The notes beneath the pieces were generated by a model. It saw only the letters and a list, made by a program, of their open reading frames with translations. It did not search any database and had not been told where the DNA came from. Of a stretch of DNA of 50,118 nucleotides, positions 9,523-16,061 are shown piece by piece. The DNA comes from Candidatus Saccharicenans sp. (GTDB lineage: Bacteria > Acidobacteriota > Aminicenantia > Aminicenantales > Saccharicenantaceae), in the NCBI GenBank assembly GCA_026414545.1, contig JAOAIU010000049.1, positions 1 through 50,118 of the forward strand. The letters run 5' to 3'. Made by a program: the position numbers and the translations under genes. Positions within the stretch are counted from its first letter, which is position 1. Every line of letters starts with the position of its first letter.

Positions 9523-10252
9523 GAAAGATACCAGAATCGTCGGCATACTCGGCGGCATGGGCCCGGAAGCCACGGCCCGCTTTTTCGAGCTGGTCATCAA
9601 GAATACCTCTGCCGCCCGCGACCAGGACCATCTCAGGATAATAATCTGCAACTGGCCTCAGATCCCGGACAGGACGGGGGCCATCCTCTACGGCGGAGAA
9701 AATCCCCTGCCCAGGATGATAGAGGGTCTTAAAGTTTTGGAAAGGGCCGGGGCGGAACTGGTGGCCATTCCCTGCCTGACCGCGCACTATTTTCTCCCGG
9801 AGCTCAGGAAAAAAACCCATCTGAAGCTGCTGGACCTGGTGGCTGAGACCGCCCGCTGGGCCAAATCCAACCTGTCCGGAGTCAGACAAGTTGGGCTCCT
9901 GGCTACCGAGGGCACGGTAGCTACCGGGCTGTTTCAGAAATCTTTCCAGCGCCAGAGGATTCAAATTGTGCTGCCCACACCAGAAAAGCAGAAGAAAATT
10001 ATGGAAGCCATCTACGGAAAAGAAGGCATCAAGGCCGGTTTCAAGGGAGCTCGGGTGAGCCGGCTGCTGAAAGAGGCGGCCGAAGAGCTGGTAGAGGCCG
10101 GAGCCCGGGCCTTAATTGCCGGTTGCACCGAAATTCCTCTGGCCCTGAAGCCAGACAGGTTGCCTGTTCCTCTTATCGACCCGATGACCATCGGGGCCAG
10201 GGAGCTTATCAGGCAGGCTGGTGGGCGGCTGAAGCAGAGGCCGGTTTCTTGA
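9515..10252 (+). CDS. Aspartate/glutamate racemase family protein
   Basis: A 245-residue cofactor-independent amino-acid racemase. The family N-terminus GILGGMGPEATARFFELVIK (residues 10-29) is followed by the two Cys catalytic motifs: AIPCLTAHYF near residue 90 (PCNTAH in most relatives, here Leu replaces Asn) and IAGCTEIPLAL near 205. This matches the RacX/YgeA branch, which uses a two-base Cys mechanism on Asp, Glu or broader substrates; specificity cannot be read here. The gene starts inside the P1 peptidase gene (8-nt overlap). Its TGA stop overlaps the -35 box of the rpsU promoter. Confidence 0.92.
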   Translation: MSKKDTRIVGILGGMGPEATARFFELVIKNTSAARDQDHLRIIICNWPQIPDRTGAILYGGENPLPRMIEGLKVLERAGAELVAIPCLTAHYFLPELRKKTHLKLLDLVAETARWAKSNLSGVRQVGLLATEGTVATGLFQKSFQRQRIQIVLPTPEKQKKIMEAIYGKEGIKAGFKGARVSRLLKEAAEELVEAGARALIAGCTEIPLALKPDRLPVPLIDPMTIGARELIRQAGGRLKQRPVS

Positions 10253-10277
10253 CAAAAGCCAGCCAATCAAGTATAAA
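10249..10277 (+). promoter_or_regulatory. Sigma-70 promoter of rpsU-lipA
   Basis: TTGACA (10249-10254) and TATAAA (10272-10277) are spaced by 17 nt, and the -35 box overlaps the stop codon of the racemase gene. This predicts a separate transcript for rpsU and the genes behind it. Confidence 0.85.
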
Positions 10278-10314
10278 AAACAATGACTTTCCAGAAGTTA
10301 GGAGGTGAAATTTA

Positions 10315-10521
10315 GTGGCTTTCGTAGTTGTTGAAGACGGAGAAAGTCTGGAATCGGCACTGAGACGGTTCAAAAGAAAAGTTCAGCAGGAAGCAATCAT
10401 CAAGGAAATCAAGAAGCACTCGGTGTACCTGAAGCCCGGAGAGAAGAGACGGCTGAAAGAGGCCCAGGCCCGGAAAAGAATGCGCCGCAGACTTAAAAGA
10501 GAACGCGACTTCGAATATTAA
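10315..10521 (+). CDS. rpsU: Small ribosomal subunit protein bS21
   Basis: A 68-residue, strongly basic protein with the bS21 pattern: VVEDGESLESALRRFKRKVQ at the N-terminus, GEKRRLKEAQARKRMRRRLK in the C-terminal half and RERDFEY at the end. It binds the 30S platform near the anti-Shine-Dalgarno and helps translation initiation. The start is GTG at 10315, chosen because TAGGAGGTG lies 6 nt before it and the protein then begins MAFVVVEDGE like relatives. It has its own promoter and precedes lipA by 56 nt. Confidence 0.95.
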   Translation: MAFVVVEDGESLESALRRFKRKVQQEAIIKEIKKHSVYLKPGEKRRLKEAQARKRMRRRLKRERDFEY

Positions 10522-10577
10522 GCTCCATTCAGGAAAGTCTTCCTAATCAGTCTGAATTCTGGAAAAAGAGCACGGGG

Positions 10578-11444
10578 TTGAACCATTTAAAAAAGCCCGA
10601 CTGGCTGAAGGTCAGACTGCCTTCCGGTGAAACTTTCTTCCAGGTCTCGGAGCTTCTTAAGAGCCGGGGTCTGAACACCATCTGCCAGAGCGCCCGCTGT
10701 CCCAACATCGGTGAATGCTGGGAAAGGCGGACGGCTACCTTCCTGATTCTGGGAGATATCTGCACCAGGAATTGCGGGTTCTGTGCCGTGACCAAGGGAC
10801 GCCCCCTGCCCCCCGACGACAGGGAGCCGGAGGCAATCCTGGAAGCGGCAAGAGAAATGGGCCTGCGCTATGCTGTCATCACCTCGGTCACCAGAGATGA
10901 CCTGCCCGATGGAGGAGCAGACCACTTTGTCCAGACCATCAGGCTGCTCAAAGAGAACTGTCCTAAAACCCGGGTCGAAGTCCTCATTCCTGATTTTCGT
11001 GGAAATGAGTCCGCCCTGAAGAGGGTGCTGGAGGCCAGTCCTGATGTCTTAAATCATAACCTGGAAACGACCCTGAACCTCTATCCCAGGATAAATCGCC
11101 CGGAGGAGAATTATTTCCGTTCTCTGAAACTCTTGAAAAACGCGGCCGAATGGGGAGCTACAACCAAGTCCGGCCTGATGGTTGGCCTGGGCGAAAGCCC
11201 CGATGACCTGAAACAGACCCTGGAAGACCTCAGGGAAGCCGACTGCCAGCTGCTTACCCTCGGCCAGTACCTGCAGCCCGGCCCCGGGCAGGTCCCGGTA
11301 GTTCGTTACTATCTGCCGGAAGAATTTTCTTTCTGGCAGGAATATGCTCTGGGCCTGGGATTCAGGCAGGTGGTGGCCGGGCCTCTGGTCCGCAGTTCCT
11401 ACTTCGCCGAGAACCTCTACCAATCGAGCAGGAGTCAAAACTGA
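10578..11444 (+). CDS. lipA: Lipoyl synthase
   Basis: A 288-residue radical-SAM enzyme that inserts two sulfurs into octanoyl-lipoyl domains. Both [4Fe-4S] clusters can be read: the auxiliary cluster motif CQSARCPNIGEC (Cys36, Cys41, Cys47) and the SAM cluster CTRNCGFC (Cys62, Cys66, Cys69). The family signature SGLMVGLGESPDDLKQTLED lies near residue 198, and the C-terminal Arg-Ser-Ser-Tyr motif (PLVRSSYFAEN) is present. The start appears to be TTG at 10578, giving KPDWLKVRLPSG at the usual N-terminal distance; the ribosome site is weak. The stop overlaps the next start as TGATG. No lipB or lplA is nearby. Confidence 0.95.
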   Translation: MNHLKKPDWLKVRLPSGETFFQVSELLKSRGLNTICQSARCPNIGECWERRTATFLILGDICTRNCGFCAVTKGRPLPPDDREPEAILEAAREMGLRYAVITSVTRDDLPDGGADHFVQTIRLLKENCPKTRVEVLIPDFRGNESALKRVLEASPDVLNHNLETTLNLYPRINRPEENYFRSLKLLKNAAEWGATTKSGLMVGLGESPDDLKQTLEDLREADCQLLTLGQYLQPGPGQVPVVRYYLPEEFSFWQEYALGLGFRQVVAGPLVRSSYFAENLYQSSRSQN

Positions 11445-12184
11445 TGCGTTATCTGGTTTTTTCGGATATTCACGGCAACCTGGAAGCCCTGGAGGCGGTG
11501 CTGGAACATGCCAGCCGGAAAAAGATCGACCATTATATTTTTCTCGGCGACCTGGTGGGCTACGGGGCTTCCCCCAACGAAGTCATCCAGAAGGTCCTTC
11601 TCCTGAAGCATCTGTTCATGGTCAGAGGAAACCACGACAAGGCAGTCTGTGGCCTGGATTCCATCCAGACCTTTAATCCTATAGCTGCCGCGGCCATCCA
11701 GTGGACCAGGAAAAACCTGACCAAGAAATATCTCCACCTGTTGACCGGCCTGGCCAAGGGACCGATGGTTGTCCACAAGAACATCACCATCTGCCACGGT
11801 TCCCCCTTTGATGAAGATTATTACATTTTCGGCGAGTTCGACGCGGTAGAAGCCTTCGGCTATTTCGACACCCAGCTGTGTCTCTTCGGCCACACCCATT
11901 TTCCTTTCGCCTACATAGAAAGAGACCAGACGGTAGAAGGAATCTTTATCCAGGAGAACCCGTTCGAAATCAAGCTGGAAAAGGGAGCCCGTTACCTCAT
12001 CAACCCGGGCTCGGTTGGCCAGCCTCGCGACCGCAACCCCAAAGCCGCCTATGCCGTCTACGATGCCGAACAGCGCCGAATAAAATTCTACAGGGTTGAA
12101 TATGACCTGAAGGAAAGCCAGAAGAAGATCCTGGCCGCCAGCCTGCCCTCGGCCCTGGCCGAAAGACTGGGTCTGGGAATCTGA
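11444..12184 (+). CDS. Calcineurin-like metallophosphoesterase (YfcE/MJ0936-like)
   Basis: A 246-residue dinuclear-metal phosphoesterase. The five metal motifs are in order: FSDIHGNLEALEAVL (Asp8, His10), FLGDLVGYGASP near residue 33, VRGNHDKAV near 63, ICHGSPFDEDYYIF near 112, and LFGHTHFPFAY near 146. NPGSVGQPRDRNP near residue 188 is typical of the bacterial phosphodiesterase branch. The substrate is unknown. It is translationally coupled to lipA (TGATG overlap) and is the last gene of this plus-strand group. Confidence 0.93.
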   Translation: MRYLVFSDIHGNLEALEAVLEHASRKKIDHYIFLGDLVGYGASPNEVIQKVLLLKHLFMVRGNHDKAVCGLDSIQTFNPIAAAAIQWTRKNLTKKYLHLLTGLAKGPMVVHKNITICHGSPFDEDYYIFGEFDAVEAFGYFDTQLCLFGHTHFPFAYIERDQTVEGIFIQENPFEIKLEKGARYLINPGSVGQPRDRNPKAAYAVYDAEQRRIKFYRVEYDLKESQKKILAASLPSALAERLGLGI

Positions 12185-12284
12185 TTTATCCCCTGGCATC
12201 AATCTCTCTGGCCAGCCAGGAGCAGGTCAGACAAAATTTCGCCTGCCAGTTAGAATTAACGAAATTGCCCCCTCAGGAATTCAC

Positions 12285-12304
12285 ATATGAACGAATATTC
12301 ATAT
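12285..12304. repeat. Inverted repeat in the convergent gap
   Basis: ATATGAA-CGAATA-TTCATAT is a 7-bp inverted repeat with a 6-nt spacer, midway in the 257-nt gap between the convergent metallophosphoesterase and DUF1848 genes. No T-run follows immediately, so it is not a classic terminator. Nothing else was seen in this gap. Confidence 0.35.
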
Positions 12305-12441
12305 ATTAAAGGGCACCCTATCAGAACAGAGCTTAATCGGAATTAACCTCTTCTTGCTTTTTAATTCATCGGTTTATACTGATCAGGCCGACCCCGTTCC
12401 CGCCGAACCGGATCGGCCAGGTCAGGTCACCCGGGCGGGTC

Positions 12442-13311
12442 TTATTGTTGAGAGGTTCGCAAGCGGGGATTAGCGTAACAATAAACACAGGCCGCCGGGC
12501 AACTCTGGGTATAGCTGCCGATGTCAAGCGATTCGGTGCAGCCACAGTCTTTCCTCTGGGTACGGTCCTTGACAGTTGAAGCCGGTTCTCCGGCAGGGTG
12601 AAGCCGGGAAAGGAGGCTCCCGTCGATGCAGGCCGAGGCTTGAATCCCCGGAAGGCTGGCGATTTCGGCCTGGGAACAGCTCCAGAGTTCCAGCCGGTAT
12701 TCAGCCGCGACCTCGACCAATCTCTGGACCGCTTCCCTTCTTTCTTCGGCACCCGGATCGTAAAAATCAAACCCGGCCTTCCTGGCCCTGGACACGGCTT
12801 TCTTGTACCACTGGGTGAAGCTGAAGCGGACGGTGCTTATCCCCCATCGGCTTATTTCCCTGGCCAGCAGGGGAAAAAAATCGAGGTTGGTCTTAAGCCG
12901 TCCGCCATCACGCCAGAAGACTACCGGGTCGAACCTTATAGAAATCCTCTCGGGCCGTCCGGCCAATTCCAGCAACCGCGGGATCTGCTCCAGGGCCGCA
13001 GCCGGCGGCGGAGCCAGCTTTTCGATAGGGGAACCGCCCAGGCCAGTTATGGTGAAATGGAAATAGACCTGGGCATAATTAGCCACCAGCTCCCTCAGCC
13101 CGTGGCAATTTTCCAGCAGCGGCTTGAAATTCTTGGACCAGAGGACCAGGGTGTGGACCTCTTCGGGATGAAGGCCCACGATTACTTCCGACCTCCGACC
13201 GTGATGGAAAAAAGCGGCCCGTCGTTCCCTCAGGCAGGCCGCCAGCCAGCCGGGGTAATAAGCCACCAGGTCGGTCCTCCTGGAAGCGCTGATTACCCGT
13301 TTCCTGGCCAT
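12442..13311 (-). CDS. DUF1848 family protein (Cys-rich C-terminus)
   Basis: A 289-residue cytoplasmic protein matching DUF1848. It opens with the typical RVISASRRTDLVAYYPGWLA (residues 4-23), has the conserved VLWSKNFKPLLE near residue 56, YFHFTITGLG near 83, SIRFDPVVFWRDG near 123 and the C-terminal Cys cluster DCGCTESLDIGSY followed by CPAACVYCYAN (about 252-282). The last CxxxCxxC resembles a radical-SAM or FeS cluster motif, although it lies at the C-terminus, not the N-terminus. Biochemical function is unknown. It stands alone, with 400 nt to the upstream gene. Confidence 0.88.
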   Translation of the reverse strand: MARKRVISASRRTDLVAYYPGWLAACLRERRAAFFHHGRRSEVIVGLHPEEVHTLVLWSKNFKPLLENCHGLRELVANYAQVYFHFTITGLGGSPIEKLAPPPAAALEQIPRLLELAGRPERISIRFDPVVFWRDGGRLKTNLDFFPLLAREISRWGISTVRFSFTQWYKKAVSRARKAGFDFYDPGAEERREAVQRLVEVAAEYRLELWSCSQAEIASLPGIQASACIDGSLLSRLHPAGEPASTVKDRTQRKDCGCTESLDIGSYTQSCPAACVYCYANPRLRTSQQ

Positions 13312-13711
13312 CTTAAATCCTGGTTCGGTTTAATTTATTTAATTATAGGCCAGACCATGGACTGATGGTACCTGCCGCGTCCTAAACTCTATGGGCAGCG
13401 AACAATTTTGGTAAAACTCGCTCCGCCTTTCATCCATGGCCAGTAACAAATGTTTTGCGGCTCCGCTGGATCTGAGTTTATTTTTTTTGCTGGATGGCCA
13501 CGCAACCGACCTGGCCAACCCCATCAGGTTAAGAAGCACCTGACTTTCTTAAAATGTATATTGGCCATTTAAGAGCATCCCCGGCAACGAATTCTAACCT
13601 CCTGGCTAACCTCTGGCTTTCGGTCCTAGACTGAAATTTCCTTCAAACTTCTATCGGTCAGAATATTAAAGGGTTTAATTTGTCAGGCGGCAAAATGCAT
13701 CGGGCCCGGGA
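13312..13711. other. Intergenic region between two minus-strand genes, no gene seen
   Basis: A 400-nt gap. I found no ribosome site with a credible reading frame, no tRNA-like fold and no strong terminator. It must hold the promoter of the DUF1848 gene (AT-rich 13325-13350), but hexamers are not clear. A 66-codon minus-strand frame at 13339-13539 resembles nothing I recognise and is left uncalled. Confidence 0.5.
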
Positions 13712-15223
13712 TCAGAGACTGTTTTCTTCCTCTTCGCTCTCCCGGAACAACCGGTCGCCCAGCGTTTCTCCGATAAAAAAATAGAACAGGAAAAAGTAGA
13801 AGAAGGTCAGAATCAAAAGGTAAAGTAACAAACCGCTGCCGGCCAGTCCAAAAAGTTTGAAGATGGTCGTCTGCATCGACCTGGCGGCTATCCAGATGGA
13901 GACCAGCCAGAACATAACCAGAAAAAGTAGGTCAAATATCTTGGCTTTAACGAAATTCTTGAAACCCAGGGGCGGCAGCGAGCGACTTTCCCCGGCACGG
14001 CCCGGGGAAATAGTTCCATCGGCCCCGGCCGCTTGCCCGGTTTCCTGGAAAATTTCCCCTGTTTCACCTTCCAGCCCCTCTTCTGTTTCCTCTATCGCTT
14101 CCTCAATTTCCATTTCGACCTCACCGCCCGTTCCTTCTCCGGCTTCAAACGACTCCAGGCTGCTCCGGGTCAGTCGCTCAGGAAAACCCATGGTGGGCTC
14201 TGTTGCCTTTTCTTCCTCTTCCGGCCAGAGTTCATCAGTTTCAGCTTCCACTTTTTCCGCAACCTTGACTTCTTCTGCACCTTCAGGCCCACCCAGCAAC
14301 TCGGTGGAGGCCGTTTTAACCTCTTTAATCCAGGAAGGAATTTCGCCCGTTCCCTCGGTGCCCTTTCCGGAAGTTTTTAACCTTTCCTTGAGGTGTTCTT
14401 TTTCCTTTTCTTCTAACACCTTGAAGAAATCTTCCACTTCTCTCCGGCCCAGTTCAGCGGTGGCCCCGATTCTATCCAGCTCGGCAGAAGCGAAGGTCGG
14501 AGACAGAGTTTCTTCTTCACCGGTCTCGACTTCGTAGGATTCGGCTGCGGCCTTCTTTTCTTCCAGTTCCAGTTCTTCCACTATCCGGGTCACCAGCCCG
14601 GGCTGTGCTTCGGACAGAGTCTCCGCCGCTTCTTCCTGTTCCTCTTTCCGGCGCAGTTCTTCCACTATCCGGGTGACCACCCCCGGGCCTGCCTGAGCGG
14701 GTCCCGCAGACTCTGGTTTACTCTCGGATAGAACTTCCTTCTTGATTTTCTCGACCAGGTAGTCCTCGGTCCTGGGGTAAGTCAGCTTTTCTTTTTCCCG
14801 GGCCTCTGATTCTCTTTCTCCGGCAAAAAGCAAATTCTCTTCTGCTGTTATAGATGGGCCTTTGGGTCCTGTTCTTTTCCGCGAAGCCGCGGAAATTTTT
14901 CCGACCTCGACCTCTTCCAGAGGAGTGGTGTCTTCTTTCAGGATAACTTCTCCAGCCTGTTCATCTGTCTCTTCTTCTGACACCGCTTCCCGGGATTCTT
15001 CTTCTACATCCTTTTCCTCTTTATCCAGGTCTTCCTCGAGTCGCTCTCCGGTCAGGTATTCCGCATCCTCTTTTTGCCGGTCATCTTCGATTATTTTATC
15101 GCCCGGAATTTCTTCTTCTATCTCTTCATCTTCAGGGAAAAGAAGCTGGGTGCCGCAATTCTTGCAGTATTGATCGCGGTCACTGATTAAGGCCCGACAG
15201 TAGGGACAGCGCTTGATGCCCAT
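13712..15223 (-). CDS. Zinc-ribbon, acidic-linker, RDD-like membrane protein
   Basis: A 503-residue protein with three parts. Residues 6-23 are a zinc ribbon (Cys6, Cys9, Cys20, Cys23 in the pattern CPYC...CKNC). Residues about 28-410 are a very Glu-rich, low-complexity linker with a repeated unit VVTRIVEEL / LVTRIVEEL near residues 180-220. The last ~85 residues are hydrophobic: FVKAKIFDLLFLVMFWLVSI, a second helix LAGSGLLLYLLILTFFYFFL, then GETLGDRLFRES, which resembles the RDD-domain ending GxTLGKRL. The protein is probably anchored in the inner membrane by its C-terminus with a cytoplasmic zinc ribbon. Function is unknown. A consensus-like promoter precedes it. The Asp/Glu bias is coded by genuine codons, not a frameshift. 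Confidence 0.85.
   Translation of the reverse strand: MGIKRCPYCRALISDRDQYCKNCGTQLLFPEDEEIEEEIPGDKIIEDDRQKEDAEYLTGERLEEDLDKEEKDVEEESREAVSEEETDEQAGEVILKEDTTPLEEVEVGKISAASRKRTGPKGPSITAEENLLFAGERESEAREKEKLTYPRTEDYLVEKIKKEVLSESKPESAGPAQAGPGVVTRIVEELRRKEEQEEAAETLSEAQPGLVTRIVEELELEEKKAAAESYEVETGEEETLSPTFASAELDRIGATAELGRREVEDFFKVLEEKEKEHLKERLKTSGKGTEGTGEIPSWIKEVKTASTELLGGPEGAEEVKVAEKVEAETDELWPEEEEKATEPTMGFPERLTRSSLESFEAGEGTGGEVEMEIEEAIEETEEGLEGETGEIFQETGQAAGADGTISPGRAGESRSLPPLGFKNFVKAKIFDLLFLVMFWLVSIWIAARSMQTTIFKLFGLAGSGLLLYLLILTFFYFFLFYFFIGETLGDRLFRESEEEENSL
14571..14687. repeat. Internal direct repeat in the acidic linker
   Basis: Two nearly identical ~32-nt copies start at 14571 and 14655 (each begins AGTTCTTCCACTATCCGGGT). 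They encode the repeated VTRIVEEL unit inside the zinc-ribbon/RDD-like protein, pointing to recent local duplication of the linker. Confidence 0.8.
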
Positions 15224-15241
15224 AATGTTTTCGCTATCTTA

Positions 15242-15270
15242 TATATAAAACTAAAAAAATTTCCTGTCAA
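15242..15270 (-). promoter_or_regulatory. Sigma-70 promoter of the zinc-ribbon/RDD-like gene
   Basis: On the minus strand TTGACA (15270-15265) is followed after 17 nt by TATATA (15247-15242), located 19 nt before the ATG at 15223. The leader would be very short. Confidence 0.75.
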
Positions 15271-15632
15271 ATAAATTTTTCCCGGGCAGATTGAGCCGGA
15301 GAGATACATTGAGTAAATTCAGGAGTAAGACCCGGCAGACTCAACAGCAACTCAGTAAACCTGGAGCCAGGCAGGTCCACTCCTCTTTGAGGTCTCAGCT
15401 CCTGAGAATGGAGAGTAAAGGGAAAATGACCCCTTATGATACTTACATAATATTTAATCAAGCACAGTGCTTCAGCCAAACCAAAAGAAACCAAGAATGC
15501 AAGAATCGAGGGGGGACTATAATAATTTGGATGACGGACAGATGATATTTCTGATTACCTGCTGCTCGTTCTTCATATTTTACCTGCTGGTGTTAGCTGC
15601 TGGTGCCACACGGCGGACTGTTCGATTTCCGG
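15271..15632. other. Intergenic stretch upstream of tRNA, no gene seen
   Basis: This 362-nt region shows no credible gene. Two short palindromes are visible: TCTCAG-CTC-CTGAGA near 15393 and AAGCAC-A-GTGCTT near 15460. Neither is next to a gene start. Reading frames here run into the tRNA and are not believed. Confidence 0.5.
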
Positions 15633-15660
15633 TTGACAGCCAGAGCGATTTGGATAAAAT
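15633..15660 (+). promoter_or_regulatory. Sigma-70 promoter of tRNA-Val
   Basis: TTGACA (15633-15638) and TAAAAT (15655-15660) are separated by 16 nt, and the -10 box ends 14 nt before the mature tRNA 5' end. Confidence 0.82.
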
Positions 15661-15674
15661 AAAACCAGCTGGGT

Positions 15675-15749
15675 GGGCGATTAACTCAGTGGCAGAGTGC
15701 TACCTTCACACGGTAGAAGTCAGAGGTTCAAATCCTCTATCGCCCACCA
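15675..15749 (+). tRNA. tRNA-Val (anticodon CAC)
   Basis: A complete 75-nt cloverleaf. The acceptor stem GGGCGAT/ATCGCCC has 7 pairs, the D stem is ACTC/GAGT, and the anticodon stem CTACC/GGTAG carries loop TTCACAC with CAC at positions 34-36. The 5-nt variable loop is AAGTC, and the T stem AGAGG/CCTCT has loop TTCAAAT. The CCA end is encoded (15747-15749). It reads GTG valine codons. A sigma-70 promoter lies just upstream. Confidence 0.97.
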
Positions 15750-15832
15750 TCTAATTAAAAACGCTCAGGGAAGCGGGAAAAATAAACAATTCAACTTTTT
15801 GAACAACAATTCAATATTTTGTATTTTTCTTC

Positions 15833-15860
15833 TTGACAAAGATAACAACTCATTTAATAT
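15833..15860 (+). promoter_or_regulatory. Possible sigma-70 promoter of the TonB receptor gene
   Basis: TTGACA (15833-15838) and TAATAT (15855-15860) are spaced by 16 nt, about 200 nt upstream of the receptor ATG. It lies 24 nt upstream of the sigma-54-like element, so the gene may have two promoters. Confidence 0.6.
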
Positions 15861-15883
15861 CAATAGTTTATGAATGGTAAAGG

Positions 15884-15900
15884 TTGGCACAATAATTGCT
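15884..15900 (+). promoter_or_regulatory. Sigma-54 type (-24/-12) promoter of the TonB receptor gene
   Basis: TTGGCACAATAATTGCT matches the RpoN consensus TTGGCACG-N4-TTGCT with the invariant GG and GC exactly 10 nt apart. Only one of the well-conserved positions differs (A for G). Transcription would begin near 15910, leaving a ~150-nt leader. It predicts an RpoN activator acting from a distance; no rpoN or AAA+ activator gene is in the window. Confidence 0.72.
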
Positions 15901-15910
15901 ATAAATAAGC

Positions 15911-16061
15911 CGTGATGAAATTTATGAATTTTATATCTAAGGAGGTGATAAACAGAAGGTTCGCTAAATTTTTCTGGTTATCGATTATGGGCCGGGATGG
16001 CTCAGCAGCCATCCCAGGGTGAAGGGACAAGTAATCATTCGAAAGGAGAACTGATTCGAAT
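15911..16061 (+). promoter_or_regulatory. Structured 5' leader of the TonB receptor mRNA
   Basis: Three elements are visible. (1) TAAGGAGGTGAT at 15938-15949 is a 12-nt perfect match to the usual 16S anti-Shine-Dalgarno, but no start codon follows at a usable distance. (2) A perfect 9-bp hairpin lies at 15994-16002/16007-16015 with a 4-nt loop. (3) The 7-bp inverted repeat ATTCGAA/TTCGAAT (16037-16043, 16055-16061) places the real ribosome site AGGAGA in the loop and pairs the first two bases of the ATG. A 35-codon frame (15915-16022) crosses the leader; I do not call it a gene. Regulation of translation by folding is inferred. Confidence 0.5.

Noticed and set aside
15467-15754. A 95-codon plus-strand frame through the tRNA-Val gene
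   Set aside because: Its C-terminal third is simply the translation of the tRNA; no ribosome site and no recognisable protein.
15915-16022. A 35-codon leader frame before the TonB receptor gene
   Set aside because: No ribosome site before its ATG and no recognisable peptide; recorded as part of the leader, not as a gene.
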